From Periconia sp. R9002 (lineage: Eukaryota > Ascomycota > Dothideomycetes > Pleosporales > Periconiaceae): a stretch of 64,000 nucleotides of DNA. The translations under genes and the position numbers were made by a program. Where the stretch lies: positions 670,311 to 734,310 of the forward strand of contig JAMAHW010000004.1 in NCBI GenBank assembly GCA_023627715.1, given 5' to 3'. Numbering within the stretch: the stretch's first letter is position 1; each line of letters begins with the position of its first letter. This document shows, piece by piece, positions 1-11,814 of this stretch. Under the pieces are notes generated by a model. The model ran no database searches. It was not told where the DNA came from and saw nothing but the letters and a program-made list of their open reading frames with translations.

Positions 1-298
1 TCCCGGTTCACTTATGTACGTATCACTAGTCTCTCGCTTGTTTCTATCTTGGCTTCGCTGTTGCATAGATATGTGCAAACATTGATGATTACAGACATGG
101 AGGCCACTCAGTGGCTCCTGCAGATGGATGGATATGGAGTCATGGCGGGGAAAATGACTTGCTGGGGCGATGACGAGCGGCCCCCACATGCCCCAGCCTC
201 GATCCCCAGAGCTTGCTTGTGAACCTCCAACTACTGTACTTACACCTCATCCATCTTGTCACCGTATCCTTATGCGCCGCCAGATTTGACTACTCATT

Positions 299-3131
299 AT
301 GACGGCTGAAGATGTGAGCCAAACCACCCATGGCTCCTCAGTATGTTAGAGCCCCCTCCCTCCCTCCCGGCCTGCTCTGCCCCACCCACCTGCACTGCTT
401 CACATGCGGTTCCCCGGGCGATCCCAGCTACACTTTATTCTTGGCTGACCGAGTCTAGATTGAACGTCTGCCGACAGAGCTTCTTGATCTGATCTTGTAC
501 GTACATCTTCCTAGCCTCAACCTTCTCAAGCACCGTTTTGTATGGGGAATACCGAAGACCTATAGCACGCTCAAATAGTCCTTGTTCTCACTCCACTAAC
601 GCATCATTCGTACCTTTAGTGGCTACTTATCCGTTTCCGAGCTCAAAGATGCCGCCCTTGTATCCAGAAAATTATACCAACATGCCGCCAAAAATCTCTG
701 GCACCATGTTGTCCTTGTCGATAAATGGACCCTTCATCTAAACGATGAGACACGTCACCTGTACGGAGACCGAGGGCAAGGCGAGCCCGACGAACATGAT
801 GACACTCCCATTATAGAGAAACTACAACTTTTGGCGGCGTACGTGTGCCCATAATCAACATGAGGTCCAGAGATTGACGAATATATGCAACAGGAATCCT
901 TCCTTGGCCGCAAATGTACACGTTCTGACCCATCGCTGTCATATGCCTACTCCCAATATATTCTCCGAGCTGCCTCTTCAGCACTTCCATCCCGATACGC
1001 TATCTCAAGACCCTCGCCTCCATGCCCTTCTCGTGCGCGCGATACCAAATCTGATCAATGTACATACTTTGAGGATAATTTACGGTCATTATCATATGAC
1101 AAGGATATTGTTGAGTGCATTCCTCAATCCCCGGCGGCCCCAAAATGTGCCTCTACGCAGGTTGTGGCTCGAAAGCTGCTCTCTCGCCAACATTGATACC
1201 GCGTTTGACTCTGAAGAGTACGCGTCCAAACTACAATCAATACGTCTGCGCAGGATTCGGGCAGAAAACATGAAAAATCCGGATTCGAGCAGAATGTATA
1301 CCGCAGAGTTTCGGCTATCTCGATCTGGCCATACGAGAAGGTTGCACACTGGTGCGGGAGGCTGGTTTTGGTCGACAGTAGAGTATTCCACGATGAATGT
1401 CCCTCCACGCTGGGTGTTACCTACCCCCGAGGAGATGAAAGCCAAAGCGGAGAGCTTCGACCAAACCATCTGGGAAAATCTTTCGGTTGATCCATCATTG
1501 ATTGAAGAGACCAACCTTGTCCCACCACCTGGTATGTATATCTCTAATACAGAGGCAATGGAACACGTAGAATGGAAACCCAGTGGAGTGGCACCATGAA
1601 ACCTTGATCATCTATAAGACACGTTTGATAGGCTTTAACTAATTATGTGCCTCAAGTACCGCAGCACTCTCCCACAAACCCGATCAAATTTCTCATCGAA
1701 AAGTCTGCGGAAACATTGACAAGTCTGAACCTCGATTGGGTTTTATGGTATCGAAACGGCTCTGCCGATACAACACATGCATTGGCTACTCTGCAACAAT
1801 TATCTCGGCAACGGTTTCCTCATTTGCGCGCTTTCCAACTTCGCAACACCGTTGTTTTGGATACAGTATTGCCTGATGGCGTGTTTTTACTAGAGGACAT
1901 GTTCTTGGATTTCATGGAAGCTCATCCCAAGCTACAATGCTTGGCATGGCCAATCGATAGATTCTATTCGCACGCCAAACCCAGTGCTGAACTACAAACT
2001 CGGACGCGTGCCGTGGTTACACATCTTGGCAACACCATTATCGATCTTCGACTCGACAACTTTTACTCTGGGGATGGGGAGCCAGTCACTGATGATCTCC
2101 AAGGCCCCCACGCTTACTTAGAACGCATTCGCCGTCGCCGTTTTATAGCTGAATTTGCGCCGCATATGAAAAAGGTGGAGCAACTGAAGATTGAAGGCGG
2201 GATCGCAAGAGATGAGAAGCGAGAAATCATACGCGCCCTCCACTATTCGCCCCTGAAAAAACTCGTCCTTATTGGGGTCTGTTTTCCAGTGGGTAATACA
2301 TGGGGCCCCCGAGGGGAATTTCTAGCAACGCTCGATCCTGGTCCACTTCCAGATCCAACATCGCACCTCGAGCGGGAGGATTATGACGCCATCCTAGCCG
2401 CCCACAAGCGGCAGACAAAAATCCCATCCAATTTCGAGTTCAGACCTATGTATGGTTGGGACAAGTCGCCCGCTCTACTCCACACAATTGGCCAGCATCA
2501 CAACTCAACCATCGAAGAGCTCAAGCTGTGCGGCTACAACGGTGCACCGATATTATCGTACATGACACCAATAACATTGCCGATCCTGTTTCCTCTACGA
2601 TCCTTCCACAATCTAAGAACACTGATCATGTCCTTCTGGCTCCTAACACACTTTGAGGATTCGTATCGCGACACGGAGATTATCCAATCTTGGATGGACA
2701 CTCGATCGCCCGCATCTACCGCTCTCGTCGTCGTCACACCTCCATCCTCTCCTTCCCCGCGCTCCCCCGTCGATCCAGCCGTCATGCCAGCCTTCATCAT
2801 GCCCAACACGGGCATCGAGCCGCGCGCCCAGGAATACAACCGCTGGGCCGTGGCCCTCAAAACGCGATTCAGGCCGTCGGCGCTCGCGTATCGTGTTGCC
2901 GAAGACATTGGACCGCATCTCAGCCAGCAAGCCAAGGAGCGTCCCGGCGGTGTCAGAGTACGGGCCTGCTTTAGCCTCGGTACCAGAGACGATGGGAGAC
3001 AGGTTAACGACATCTTCGACTTGGATATCAGGATCGGGCCGAATGGGCAGGTGCTGGAGTTTATTGGGCCGAGGGAGGAGGTGGAGAAGGGGAGGCTCTG
3101 GGAGAAGTTGGAGGCTAGGCGGTGGTTTTGA
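299..3131 (+). CDS. F-box domain protein with leucine-rich-like C-terminal half, five exons
   Basis: Likely substrate-recognition subunit of an SCF ubiquitin ligase, as for F-box proteins generally; the substrate is unknown. My model joins 299-313, 459-496, 620-838, 894-1531 and 1657-3131 (794 aa). The first coding exon encodes only MTAED, and the F-box then runs across the next two exons (about residues 6-50), reading LPTELLDLIFGYLS then ELKDAALVSRKLY. All four introns (145, 123, 55 and 125 bp) have GT-AG ends and preserve frame. The remaining ~740 residues contain scattered LxxLxL-type segments like those of fungal F-box/LRR proteins, but no repeat clear enough to name. Without the micro-exons the F-box is invisible, because stop codons interrupt the unspliced frame. 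The F-box call is firm; the extreme 5' end is less so. Confidence 0.75.
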
Positions 3132-3782
3132 GGCGAGTCAGGGATCGGAGGAGTACATAGGTAAGGAGGTAGACTTGGAGAGGGGTGTTGTCTTGTTTGA
3201 ATTGAATACAACTATACCCACTGTTTGTTCTTTCGAATCTGCTGGTTTTCTTTCTTTCTCTCGGTCATATATAGTCACATAGGGAAGTAACTTATACAGA
3301 ATATACGTTTTGAATTGTTTTTTTTTTTCATTCTTCATCTCTATCTACTAATCCTACACACACCCCATCCACACACACCAAACACCCCCGAATACCCCCC
3401 AAAAACAAACAAAACAAGATACAAACACACAAAAACAAACCCCACAAACGGGGACCAGACATCTCATCAACCCCCTCCAACCCACGCAAACGACAGCCCA
3501 ATGCGGGCTCCCGGCGGAAGAGAGGGGAGGGAAAGGAGGAGGAAGGAGGGAGGGGGAAAGGAACGAGCACTTCTACGGCTACGAGTTCCCTTTCACCCCT
3601 CCTCCCTACCTTTCTGAACTCTGTACGATGGGTGGATGGGCGGGGGCGGGATACAAAAGAGGGACGGAGGCGGAAAGGAGCGAGCTCAAAAAAAAAGCGG
3701 CTACAAGCTCCTTTCCCCAGCCGGACCGAAAACAAACGAGAGAGGAGAGGAGAGGAGAGGGGAGGAGCCCCCCCCCCCCCTC
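3132..3782. other. Convergent intergenic spacer with low-complexity tracts
   Basis: Lies between the 3' ends of two convergent genes. It holds a T-run near 3320, an A/C-rich stretch at about 3355-3440, then strongly purine-rich sequence. A degenerate AGGAG-type repeat at about 3739-3766 is followed by 13 consecutive C at 3768-3780, directly against the stop codon of the next gene. Open frames here are products of the composition bias. No gene seen. Confidence 0.7.
3739..3780. repeat. AGGAG-type microsatellite followed by C13
   Basis: Several GAGAGG/AGGAG units run into 13 consecutive cytosines. This is simple-sequence repeat, and the homopolymer length may be imprecise in the assembly. Confidence 0.8.
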
Positions 3783-5909
3783 CTAACACCAAGGCCACAA
3801 CCTCCCCCTCTCCTCCGCCAGCACCTTGCCCTTTCCCGCCTCAAAATCCCACTTCCACGCCTCGCCCCGCGCGGCCAGATCCTCCAGGCACTCGACCCCA
3901 CACCCAGCCTCACGCCCACGCCACTCGTCGACGGCGAAGGGGCTGTGACCTTCAAGCGCGTCCGGGACGACGAACCCGGGGAAGGCGACCGTCAGGGGCT
4001 TGATGTGGTCGTCGCGCTTGAACACGTCGATTCCGTTCGGGCGGGCAGGAGGGCCGGGGAGGCAGCGAGGCGTGGGCCAGTAGCGGGTGAACGGCTGGAA
4101 CCGATCGGAGCACTTCTCGAAGTCGCGCGAGGTCGGAGCTGAGAAGAAGAGACCGGTGACGGGGTCCGGGTAGGTGAGGTGGATGGCGAGGTCGGAGTTG
4201 GTGAAGGGGTTGGGCGGGAGCGAGGAGAGCGGGGTGTGGTGGTCGCGGGCGTAGACGTAGTTGGTCAGGTCGGCGACGAGGGCGCGGAGGTAGTTTGCCT
4301 GGTAGATGGCTTCGAGGAGGGAGGTGCGCAGGCCGATGGTGCGGTGGGCGAGGATGCGGAGTTGGGTTGCGGTGGTGGGGTCGGTGGGTTGGGAGAGGGT
4401 GGCGTCGTAGATGGCGCGTTGGGCGAGGAGGTATTTGCGGTCTGCGATGCTGAGGGAGTAGGCTTCGAGGGAGTCGTGGTGGTCTGAGAGGGTGGTGAGG
4501 GACGGGAGGAGGTTGAGGAGCCAGATGTAGGCGGCGTTGCCTGGTGGGATGGTGAGGATCCAGAGGAGCTGGCCGATGAGCTTGAGGAGGGAGAGGAAGG
4601 GTTCGGCGATGAGACGGCCGAGGCGGAGGGCGTGGCGGAGGGTGAATTTGGTGGCGGTTGAGAGGTATGTGTCATCGGCGAAGAGCTCCTTGGAGAAGTC
4701 TCGGATGAAGGTGTAGGTGGTGCTGGTTACGTCGGATATCCAGATGTATAGGTCGCGCGCCAGGCCGTACCAGTGCTTGATTAGCATGCTGGAGCCGACG
4801 AACAAGAAGACGGTCATGCCAGGGATGGCCTTAATTAAGCCGAAGGCGATGCCGGGGAGCTTGCAGATCCATCCGGGAACACAGCACAGGAAGGCCCATA
4901 TGAGCTGCAGTATTAGCCAGAGAGAGGTGAAGATGAAGACGGGCAGCGTCACGGTGAAGAACGTAGTGCCAGCGACCCAGAGATTGACGGCGAAGCAGAC
5001 GCCATAGCAGTCGAGCCAGGCATAAGTGCGTCTCAGGAGCGTGTAGATGAACAAGATGGCGACCTCGAGTATCTTGCAGAGAGTATCCACGAACGACTCG
5101 AACGTTTCGTCCACCTTCTCGTGGAAGGCCCACATGAATTCGCGTCTGATGTGGCACATCCAGCACAGTACACACGGCACGAACGCCTCCGTCCAATGTT
5201 GGGGGTTCTGTTCAACCAAAGGCCAGTTGAACGCACCGTTCTCAATGTCTACAAACGGGTAGACGGACCAGACCAACGGTGTGAGGAGTGCCAGCGTGGG
5301 GAGGAGCCAGATGACCTTGAATGTTTTCCACGTGACGACGCACCAGAGGAGTTCCCGAGTGAAGTCGCTGATCAGAATGTAAGCCACGTTGGCGACTCCC
5401 CAGAGCATCGCGAGGTAGGTGATGAGCTCGAGTGCCGTGAAGGTCTTCTGATCCAGATAATCGTAAACCGCGCCCGCCATGTCGCAGAAGTACGTCATGG
5501 CGTCAAAGACTCGTGAGTTGAGTCGGTCGGTCAAGGAGTCGAAGGTCTGGAAACGGCGAGGCTTTGCACCGGGGATAGCAGGGACGGGTTCTTCAGCAGG
5601 GGTTGTGAGGGAACCGACAGGAGCAGAGAAACCGGAGGAGTTGGAGAATGAACCGAAAGAAGAGTCAGGGAAAGAATCAGCGGGAGGAGCTGAGGGAGAG
5701 GCCGAGGGACGAGGGGAGAATGGGCCTGTTGTCCAGACGGGGACGTGGTCGAGTGTGGCGGTTACCGTCGCGGTCTTGTCAACGACGACCGTCTTTGTCG
5801 ACAAGACAGGCACGACTTCCAATGGAACTGGCTGAGAGGGAGATAATGAATACCATACCCCCTGAAAGATTGTGAGCGCTCCAAGCGCGAAAGAAAGGGA
5901 TTTCCACAT
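3783..5909 (-). CDS. Fungal multi-pass membrane protein of unknown function (708 aa)
   Basis: Single uninterrupted reading frame starting MWKSLSFALG. The first ~25 residues are hydrophobic (signal anchor or signal peptide). A Val/Thr/Pro/Ser-rich probably luminal stretch follows (about 25-130). A central region (about 150-470) holds six or more hydrophobic segments rich in Trp, Phe and Cys, including a dense block around CCVPGWICKLPG. The C-terminal ~230 residues are soluble-looking and contain a likely helical stretch beginning near IADRKYLLAQRAIYD. I do not recognise a named domain; the arrangement resembles uncharacterised conserved membrane proteins of filamentous ascomycetes. The start is the first ATG of the frame and directly precedes the hydrophobic leader, which supports it. 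Lack of introns in 2.1 kb is unusual for this window but matches the next gene. Confidence 0.75.
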   Translation of the reverse strand: MWKSLSFALGALTIFQGVWYSLSPSQPVPLEVVPVLSTKTVVVDKTATVTATLDHVPVWTTGPFSPRPSASPSAPPADSFPDSSFGSFSNSSGFSAPVGSLTTPAEEPVPAIPGAKPRRFQTFDSLTDRLNSRVFDAMTYFCDMAGAVYDYLDQKTFTALELITYLAMLWGVANVAYILISDFTRELLWCVVTWKTFKVIWLLPTLALLTPLVWSVYPFVDIENGAFNWPLVEQNPQHWTEAFVPCVLCWMCHIRREFMWAFHEKVDETFESFVDTLCKILEVAILFIYTLLRRTYAWLDCYGVCFAVNLWVAGTTFFTVTLPVFIFTSLWLILQLIWAFLCCVPGWICKLPGIAFGLIKAIPGMTVFLFVGSSMLIKHWYGLARDLYIWISDVTSTTYTFIRDFSKELFADDTYLSTATKFTLRHALRLGRLIAEPFLSLLKLIGQLLWILTIPPGNAAYIWLLNLLPSLTTLSDHHDSLEAYSLSIADRKYLLAQRAIYDATLSQPTDPTTATQLRILAHRTIGLRTSLLEAIYQANYLRALVADLTNYVYARDHHTPLSSLPPNPFTNSDLAIHLTYPDPVTGLFFSAPTSRDFEKCSDRFQPFTRYWPTPRCLPGPPARPNGIDVFKRDDHIKPLTVAFPGFVVPDALEGHSPFAVDEWRGREAGCGVECLEDLAARGEAWKWDFEAGKGKVLAEERGRLWPWC

Positions 5910-6991
5910 GGTGGCGTCGCAGGCTTTGGTGAGCTTTGCAGGCAGGTTGTGGATAAAGGTTGTGGGAGGAGGAGCAGGAGGAGAACGGTGGGCGAGCGGC
6001 GGTGATTCAAGCAGGCACTGTGCGGCCTGATTACGTAGGCATACCTTTGGCGAAGAGCAAACGCGCTGGCGGGGTAGGTGCTATTGTGCTGGTGAAAAAT
6101 GAGGTGAAAGGGGTTTGAGGGGGTTGTGGGCCGGTGAAGTGAGGTTGGGTTGAGGTCGCGTTTGATGGGAATGTGCGGTGACCACGCGAAATCGTGGCTC
6201 GGAACACATGTGCTCCCTCATCAAGCAATAAAATGACTGGTCAGATCTGAATAGTATTGTTCGACTATGAAAAGTCTTGTTGTTGACAAGTGCATCGATA
6301 CAGTCCAACACCACTCCACTGTACAAACGCGCAGACAATGACAACATTGTGTCCTAACAGCTGTACCAAGACTTCTTTTTGGATATAGTCGTCTCTGTTA
6401 TATCTGAAAGACTCGTTGGCAAACAATTTCGAGATTGATAGATCGAGGCCCGAATCTGTATATCGTGCGGGAAGGTCGATACCGAAGGAGGTTCATCAGT
6501 CCCTAAACTATCTCTTGTGCTTCACATGGAGTACCAGGTTCGATCTGGCTTCATTATACAAGATTGATTCTTTCAGCTTACATAATGGCAGCAATAGCCA
6601 GTCGCTTTAACAGCTGTTACTATATACGGCAATTCATCTCTCCTTGGGAGGCCTATGCAACATCCACGACGCCTTTTCGCTTTCCCGCCTGCATCGACAA
6701 AACCAGAAGGGGTATATTCAGGTCGAGAACGAGCCCGAGAATGAACACAACAGAAATTAGATCCAATCGATAGATCGCAGATTTCGAATCGTCAAGACCA
6801 AAAAGAAGAAAAGAAATGGGAAATATAAGAAAGAAATAAAAAGAACAAGTACAACTGATTTTAGCACCAATGCTTAGGGGGAATATGTGAAAGGCAAGAC
6901 TAAGCTTGCAAACAAGGATATACGCCGTATTATGATACAATGTGTTGCTGAACAAAATAAAGAATTAACCGGGCAAGTGACTGCAAGGTCA
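5910..6991. other. Intergenic, upstream of the 708-aa membrane protein gene
   Basis: Contains the presumed promoter of the gene to the left and the 3' flank of the EGF-module gene to the right. I see no conserved frame, RNA gene or clear repeat. Confidence 0.5.
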
Positions 6992-9439
6992 CTAATTGGG
7001 CGACGAGTTGTTGACCTTGGCCTGGAAGGTGGTTCCGTTCTGGAATTTGATAGAGAGTTGGACAAGATCGACCGTTAGAGGACCAACATTGACGGTGCTC
7101 GCTTTGGAATTCCCGTTTCGATTTTCGGTCAAGAAATTTTGGATCGATTCCTGCGCATTTGCAGCAGTGTCCAATTTTCCAGTCTCGAGAAGCGCTACAA
7201 GGACACTGATACGCGCGAAGTCGAGAGCAGTTGAATTACTCGAAATAGGTTGGACGACATTCGACACTGCCTTGGCGTTCGCTGCACTCGAGGTAGCTCG
7301 TGGCGGCGCACTGGCAGTTCCAGGCTGGCCGATGGCTTGTCGTTCTTTGAGATATCGCGAGGCACGGCTTCGATGAGGGGCTTCCAATTTGGGCATAGAA
7401 TGCCTTGCGATGACTGCATCTTCCACCAAGATGGGAATCGAGGCTTGCGGGACCGAGCGAGAGGCAAGACCATTGAAAGTGATGAGGGCGTTTTCCGCAG
7501 TGCAACTCATAGAAAGACTCGAGAACACAGAAACGAGTCGTGTTGTGTTCATTGGGATCTGGAATTCGCTTTCTGCGCTTTGGATCAAACGAGGAATACC
7601 AGTGCCGACTGTAGCATTATTTGTGGTGCCAGCAATGCTCGTAGTGGTGCACCCCGCATCTCTTGCCGTGGCACATGTTGAGCCTGTGAAGCCATTGATG
7701 CAGACACAATTGCACGTTCGATCAGCATTGAGAACGGCGACACCTCCGTTTTGACAGGAAATGATCCCATTGCACTGCCCACCCTGAGCTCCGGAGGAAG
7801 CTGTTGGTGGAGCAGGCGCCGGCGGGTTTGTATTGCCGCCGTTTCCATTAGGGGTGTTGCCGTTGTTGTTCATCCCGCTCATTTCTTGAGCTGCAGGTGG
7901 TCCGCCATTCCTCATGCGAGGTATCACAATAAGTGCGATGGGGATGACCACGGCGGCAGCAATGAGGAAGAACAGCACAATCAAAAGAGTGACGAATGTC
8001 CACATGGGCATACCACAACACCTCCTTTTCCGGTCTTTCTCATTGCTCATCGCAGATTCGGTGCCGCTAGCGCGGCCGGCCGATGGCCATTTGGACAAAC
8101 GTTTCTGGTTTGGCGGCGTGGCTACGCCGTTAGGGGTGACTGCTCCTGGCGGTGGAAATGCAGCAAGCATATCGGTCATGGAACCCGATTTATGATCTCT
8201 CTTTGGTGGAGCACCGGTTTCCCAGAAATTGAGACTAAGTCGACTCGCAGTTTTGCCTCGGTCCAAATTCGCCGCCAACCTGGTGGCTCGTCTGATCAGT
8301 TCTGGCAGGCTGGTAAGACTACCACGAGCTTCGGCATCGCGCACTGCATCAATGTCGAGACGTGGAGGGCGGGGTCTGACGCCGCGTCCTGCCGCAGCCG
8401 CTTGCGCAAATGCCTCCTTTTCCGGGTCCTTTAGATCCCTGGTCGAATTGAATGAATTCTCCTCCGAGGAAGGATCGAAGAGGACACTGCCACCAGCGAT
8501 GCCGTCCCTTGCAGCCGTCAATGCAACCGGCATGTCTGGCATGTCTGCGCTATCCATGGTTTTCTTTTTGGGTGGTGTGCTATCGACCGATTTGATCGTC
8601 ATCAAGGAGGGTTTTGTGCGACGTCCAAGACTCGCTTGCCTGAGGAGTGCTGGCGTGACCAAACCACTGCTATCATCATGGTCGCTAGCCCTTGATTCTC
8701 GTCCATAATCACTGGTGATGGTTTCTTCGTCTTCAGACCGAAATCCGCCGTCTTCCCGATAGTAGTCGTCATTGTAAGGCATTACATTACTTGATGCAAA
8801 AGAGCCGTGATGCGAGCGTATCGTGTTTGACCGTGTTTCCGACTCTTCCGCTATGGGTGATACGTATGACATTTGCGTGTAATAGGATGACGGTCCTCTT
8901 CGCGATGAGGGTGGTGGTCCCAAACTGGGGTTTCGTCGCGGAAGCGGTTGTACAACCGGCATGTCAGGAACGGGGAAGTCGGGTATGGAACCCAGAGAGG
9001 AAGCTTCTGATGCGGCGGATGACGTGGTCAACGGTCTCGAGTTGCTCGAAACGGGTGAGAACATGTCATCGCTTTGGAACGATTCGCGATAGCCAGGCGA
9101 TAGCTGTTGGATCGGGAGGTCATCCGACACGGGTCTCGGTGGTCGCTGAGGCGGAGGTCCTCGAAGGGGGGAGAGGTTGTTGCTGGGCAAAGGCCATTGT
9201 GGGGAAAGGGCACCTCCAGCGGTGCCGTCCGGTACTGTGAGCTCCTGTTGCCGTAGTGGTGATGATGGGTTGGGAACGATGTGCTGGTTGGGTCTTTGCG
9301 GGAGTCCGATGATTCTGGGCTGGTCTCCTCGTTGCATTCTTTCGCGCGCTGCTCGTACCGATCCTTTCCGGGGACCTTGGTCGTCGACATCGTCTGGCGC
9401 GCCGTACGACCGGGCGGCCAGTCGAGGGTCGTAACTCAT
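6992..9439 (-). CDS. Type II-like single-pass membrane protein with EGF-like module (815 aa)
   Basis: One continuous frame starting MSYDPRLAARSYG. Residues 1-475 are low-complexity, rich in Ser, Pro, Arg and Asp and predicted disordered by eye. A basic/Cys patch (RKRRCCGMPMW) precedes one strong transmembrane helix at about 478-505. After the membrane come a Gly/Asn/Pro linker and an EGF-like pattern at about 553-587, with six cysteines and the core CQNGG plus CVCINGFTGSTC. A ~225-residue Ser/Thr-rich ectodomain with scattered NxS/T sites follows. The lack of a signal peptide and the position of the EGF-like cysteines imply N-terminus in the cytosol and C-terminus outside. This layout recurs in uncharacterised fungal proteins; a cell-wall or surface-sensing role would be inference. 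No introns are needed. Confidence 0.78.
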   Translation of the reverse strand: MSYDPRLAARSYGAPDDVDDQGPRKGSVRAARERMQRGDQPRIIGLPQRPNQHIVPNPSSPLRQQELTVPDGTAGGALSPQWPLPSNNLSPLRGPPPQRPPRPVSDDLPIQQLSPGYRESFQSDDMFSPVSSNSRPLTTSSAASEASSLGSIPDFPVPDMPVVQPLPRRNPSLGPPPSSRRGPSSYYTQMSYVSPIAEESETRSNTIRSHHGSFASSNVMPYNDDYYREDGGFRSEDEETITSDYGRESRASDHDDSSGLVTPALLRQASLGRRTKPSLMTIKSVDSTPPKKKTMDSADMPDMPVALTAARDGIAGGSVLFDPSSEENSFNSTRDLKDPEKEAFAQAAAAGRGVRPRPPRLDIDAVRDAEARGSLTSLPELIRRATRLAANLDRGKTASRLSLNFWETGAPPKRDHKSGSMTDMLAAFPPPGAVTPNGVATPPNQKRLSKWPSAGRASGTESAMSNEKDRKRRCCGMPMWTFVTLLIVLFFLIAAAVVIPIALIVIPRMRNGGPPAAQEMSGMNNNGNTPNGNGGNTNPPAPAPPTASSGAQGGQCNGIISCQNGGVAVLNADRTCNCVCINGFTGSTCATARDAGCTTTSIAGTTNNATVGTGIPRLIQSAESEFQIPMNTTRLVSVFSSLSMSCTAENALITFNGLASRSVPQASIPILVEDAVIARHSMPKLEAPHRSRASRYLKERQAIGQPGTASAPPRATSSAANAKAVSNVVQPISSNSTALDFARISVLVALLETGKLDTAANAQESIQNFLTENRNGNSKASTVNVGPLTVDLVQLSIKFQNGTTFQAKVNNSSPN

Positions 9440-11814
9440 GAATACGTTGGATGAATGGTGGCGGTATTTTCGTGTCTGTAGACCGACACGGGTCTGGTGT
9501 TGGAGTGGAGGTTCAGGAGGAAGGATGGGGAAGCTCCACGAGAAGACGGTTCCTTGGTTGCTGTCTCAGAACCCCCGGCCAAGTGCAGAAAGTGGAACGT
9601 CCTGTCGGAAATAGCAAGGTACAATCTGACTATAGTTGATGCGTGGGGGAGTATGTCGGCAGATGTCAGGTACAAAGGGGTTCATCGGTAGGTTGACTCT
9701 CAATGGGTATCGGCGCCGAGGAATAGAGAAGCTGTCAAAAGACGGTTTGCACGTCAGAAGTGGACCAGAGTGGTATAGAGGACCGGTAGAGCAAAGTACC
9801 GATTGACAATGGATCCTTACTTGGAGGAGGCCAAGCTGCAGGTTTGAGAAAAGGCGGACTTGATAGGATGGCACTGCAAGGCGCTTTGAAGAAATTAGGA
9901 ATTATTCGGGCCTGTGACCAGTCACAATCAGAAGAGAGCCCTTAGCATGGCGTTGAAGCAGAAAAATGGACGGGTTAGGTGTAGACCAAAGCGGCGGGTC
10001 GAGTGCATGCGAGGGCGACGGAGGCCGCGCAAGGCCAAAGTAAAGCCACGAAGGGCGGGATGGTGAAATGCAAAGAGGGCAGAGGGGGTGATGGGAGGGT
10101 GAGGTTGTGACAAAGTTCGTTGCAGCAACGGTGGATTCTCCCATGTGGGGTTTCAGATGAGAAGGTGATACGTACAGGTTGGCCGGATCACCAAACAGAG
10201 GCTGTCTGAGGAAATGGCGCGATGGCGGGTCGGCAGGACGGTTGCAATGGACTGTAGGCTGACAGATGCAGAGAAGCGATGCGATGGCAATGCAGGGAGA
10301 AAGTGACAGGCAGCGCCGAATAAGGACGGTTGAATGATTGAATGAAGGAATGAAATGATTTTGCAGGGCGGGCAAGCCGAAAATGGGCAGGGCAGAAAGG
10401 AAGTGAAGGCAAAAGAGTGTAAAGAAGAAGGAAGAAGAAGCAAAAGGCGTCTTGGAGTGCAGAATGGGGAGCGTCGAGCTCGAGCTGGTTCGCAGATCAG
10501 CAGCACTCAGCCAGCACCGTGGAGAGGAGTGGTGTTGTTGAAGGCGACGGCGACGGTGGAGGCAGAGACAGGACCAGAGCAGCAGACAAGTCTCGGGGAA
10601 GGAAAAAGAAGGCTGACGTGACGGTAGAGGATTACTACATAGAGGACAGGACTATTGGCCTTTCACTGTGAGACACTAGCGTATCTGCGCACGAGTTCCC
10701 GCTTAGTCTGTGCAAGCCTGGTCTGGCCCGTGCTGTGCCCTACCCCCCTGGCCTCTTCCATATCACTCTTCCACCACACGGCACCACACGACACCTTTTT
10801 TACCACTACGAGGTACCTCCACGCCCTTCCCGTGTCTGGACGCCGCCGTCCCAATCCGGATTCCTTCAACCATGGTCCATGGCTGCAATCTGCATGGCCA
10901 TCAATAGTCGCTTGCGCCAGAGAATTATTAGCCATACCACCGACCTTGCAGCCGACGGAATCTACTTACTGCTAACCCCCTTACTCCCTCCAGATATATT
11001 GCACTGTTGGTCTTATTTCCGCTCCCACCTTGAGCGAGCGACTCACTACGGAACCAAGATGTGTGTACGAGATCCTGATGGAAGGAAAGAATCAAAGAAA
11101 GAAAAAGTACCCGCTGCGTCCCGAGATTGAACGGGGTACGAGGCCCTTGCTCATCCATGCAGATGCAGATGCTGCCATGAGTGCCATGTGCATGTGCATG
11201 CAGCAGTGCGAGTGGCCAAAACTCCTCTGCAAAAGCCATCCTCCGTCCTCCGTCTTGTCACTCACTGTCAGCGCTGACTGTCCAAACCCGACCCACGGTT
11301 GCAGAGTTTGATAAAAGGGCTCTGTCGTATAGTAGGGTGCGAGACAGGGTCGGCTGCAAATTGCGCAAGAGGGCGCTCCCTCCCACCGGCGCCCATTTCG
11401 TGCTCATGGAGAAATGGTCCCGCGCTTCGCTTCGCTTCGTCCACGTCCCCCACCTGGCCCCAGTTCTCTACTCCTCACTCCTTACATAAGCCACAGTCCG
11501 CCTGATTACCCTTCAATTGTGCCAGATAGACTACACAAGTTATTTTTTCGCTCTTGTGGATTCACCTCATTCCGTACTCACATGGATTCCCCATACCATC
11601 AGCCCTTGTTTTCTGGAAATGTGTCGTCTGCCAAGAATACTCATACGAGATGTAATACTCACCACTCAGTCAGCGCTATATTTAAACATTCATTCCCCTC
11701 GGTCTGATGTAAACCTCACTGGCCCAATTCGAGCCGCCTTATATCTGATGAATGCAGGTACGGCCTGGCACGCGGGTGTAGAAATAGTCCGCACTCACTA
11801 CACTAACCAGTCCA
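9440..11814. other. Long intergenic / 5' flank of the EGF-module gene
   Basis: About 2.4 kb without a convincing gene. The part near 9440-10620 may include the leader and promoter of the minus-strand gene. Several short frames exist on both strands but show biased composition and no family resemblance. No tRNA seen. Confidence 0.5.

Noticed and set aside
3315..4142. Overlapping plus-strand frames rich in Arg/Pro/Gly
   Set aside because: Products of purine-rich low-complexity DNA and the antisense of the 708-aa gene.
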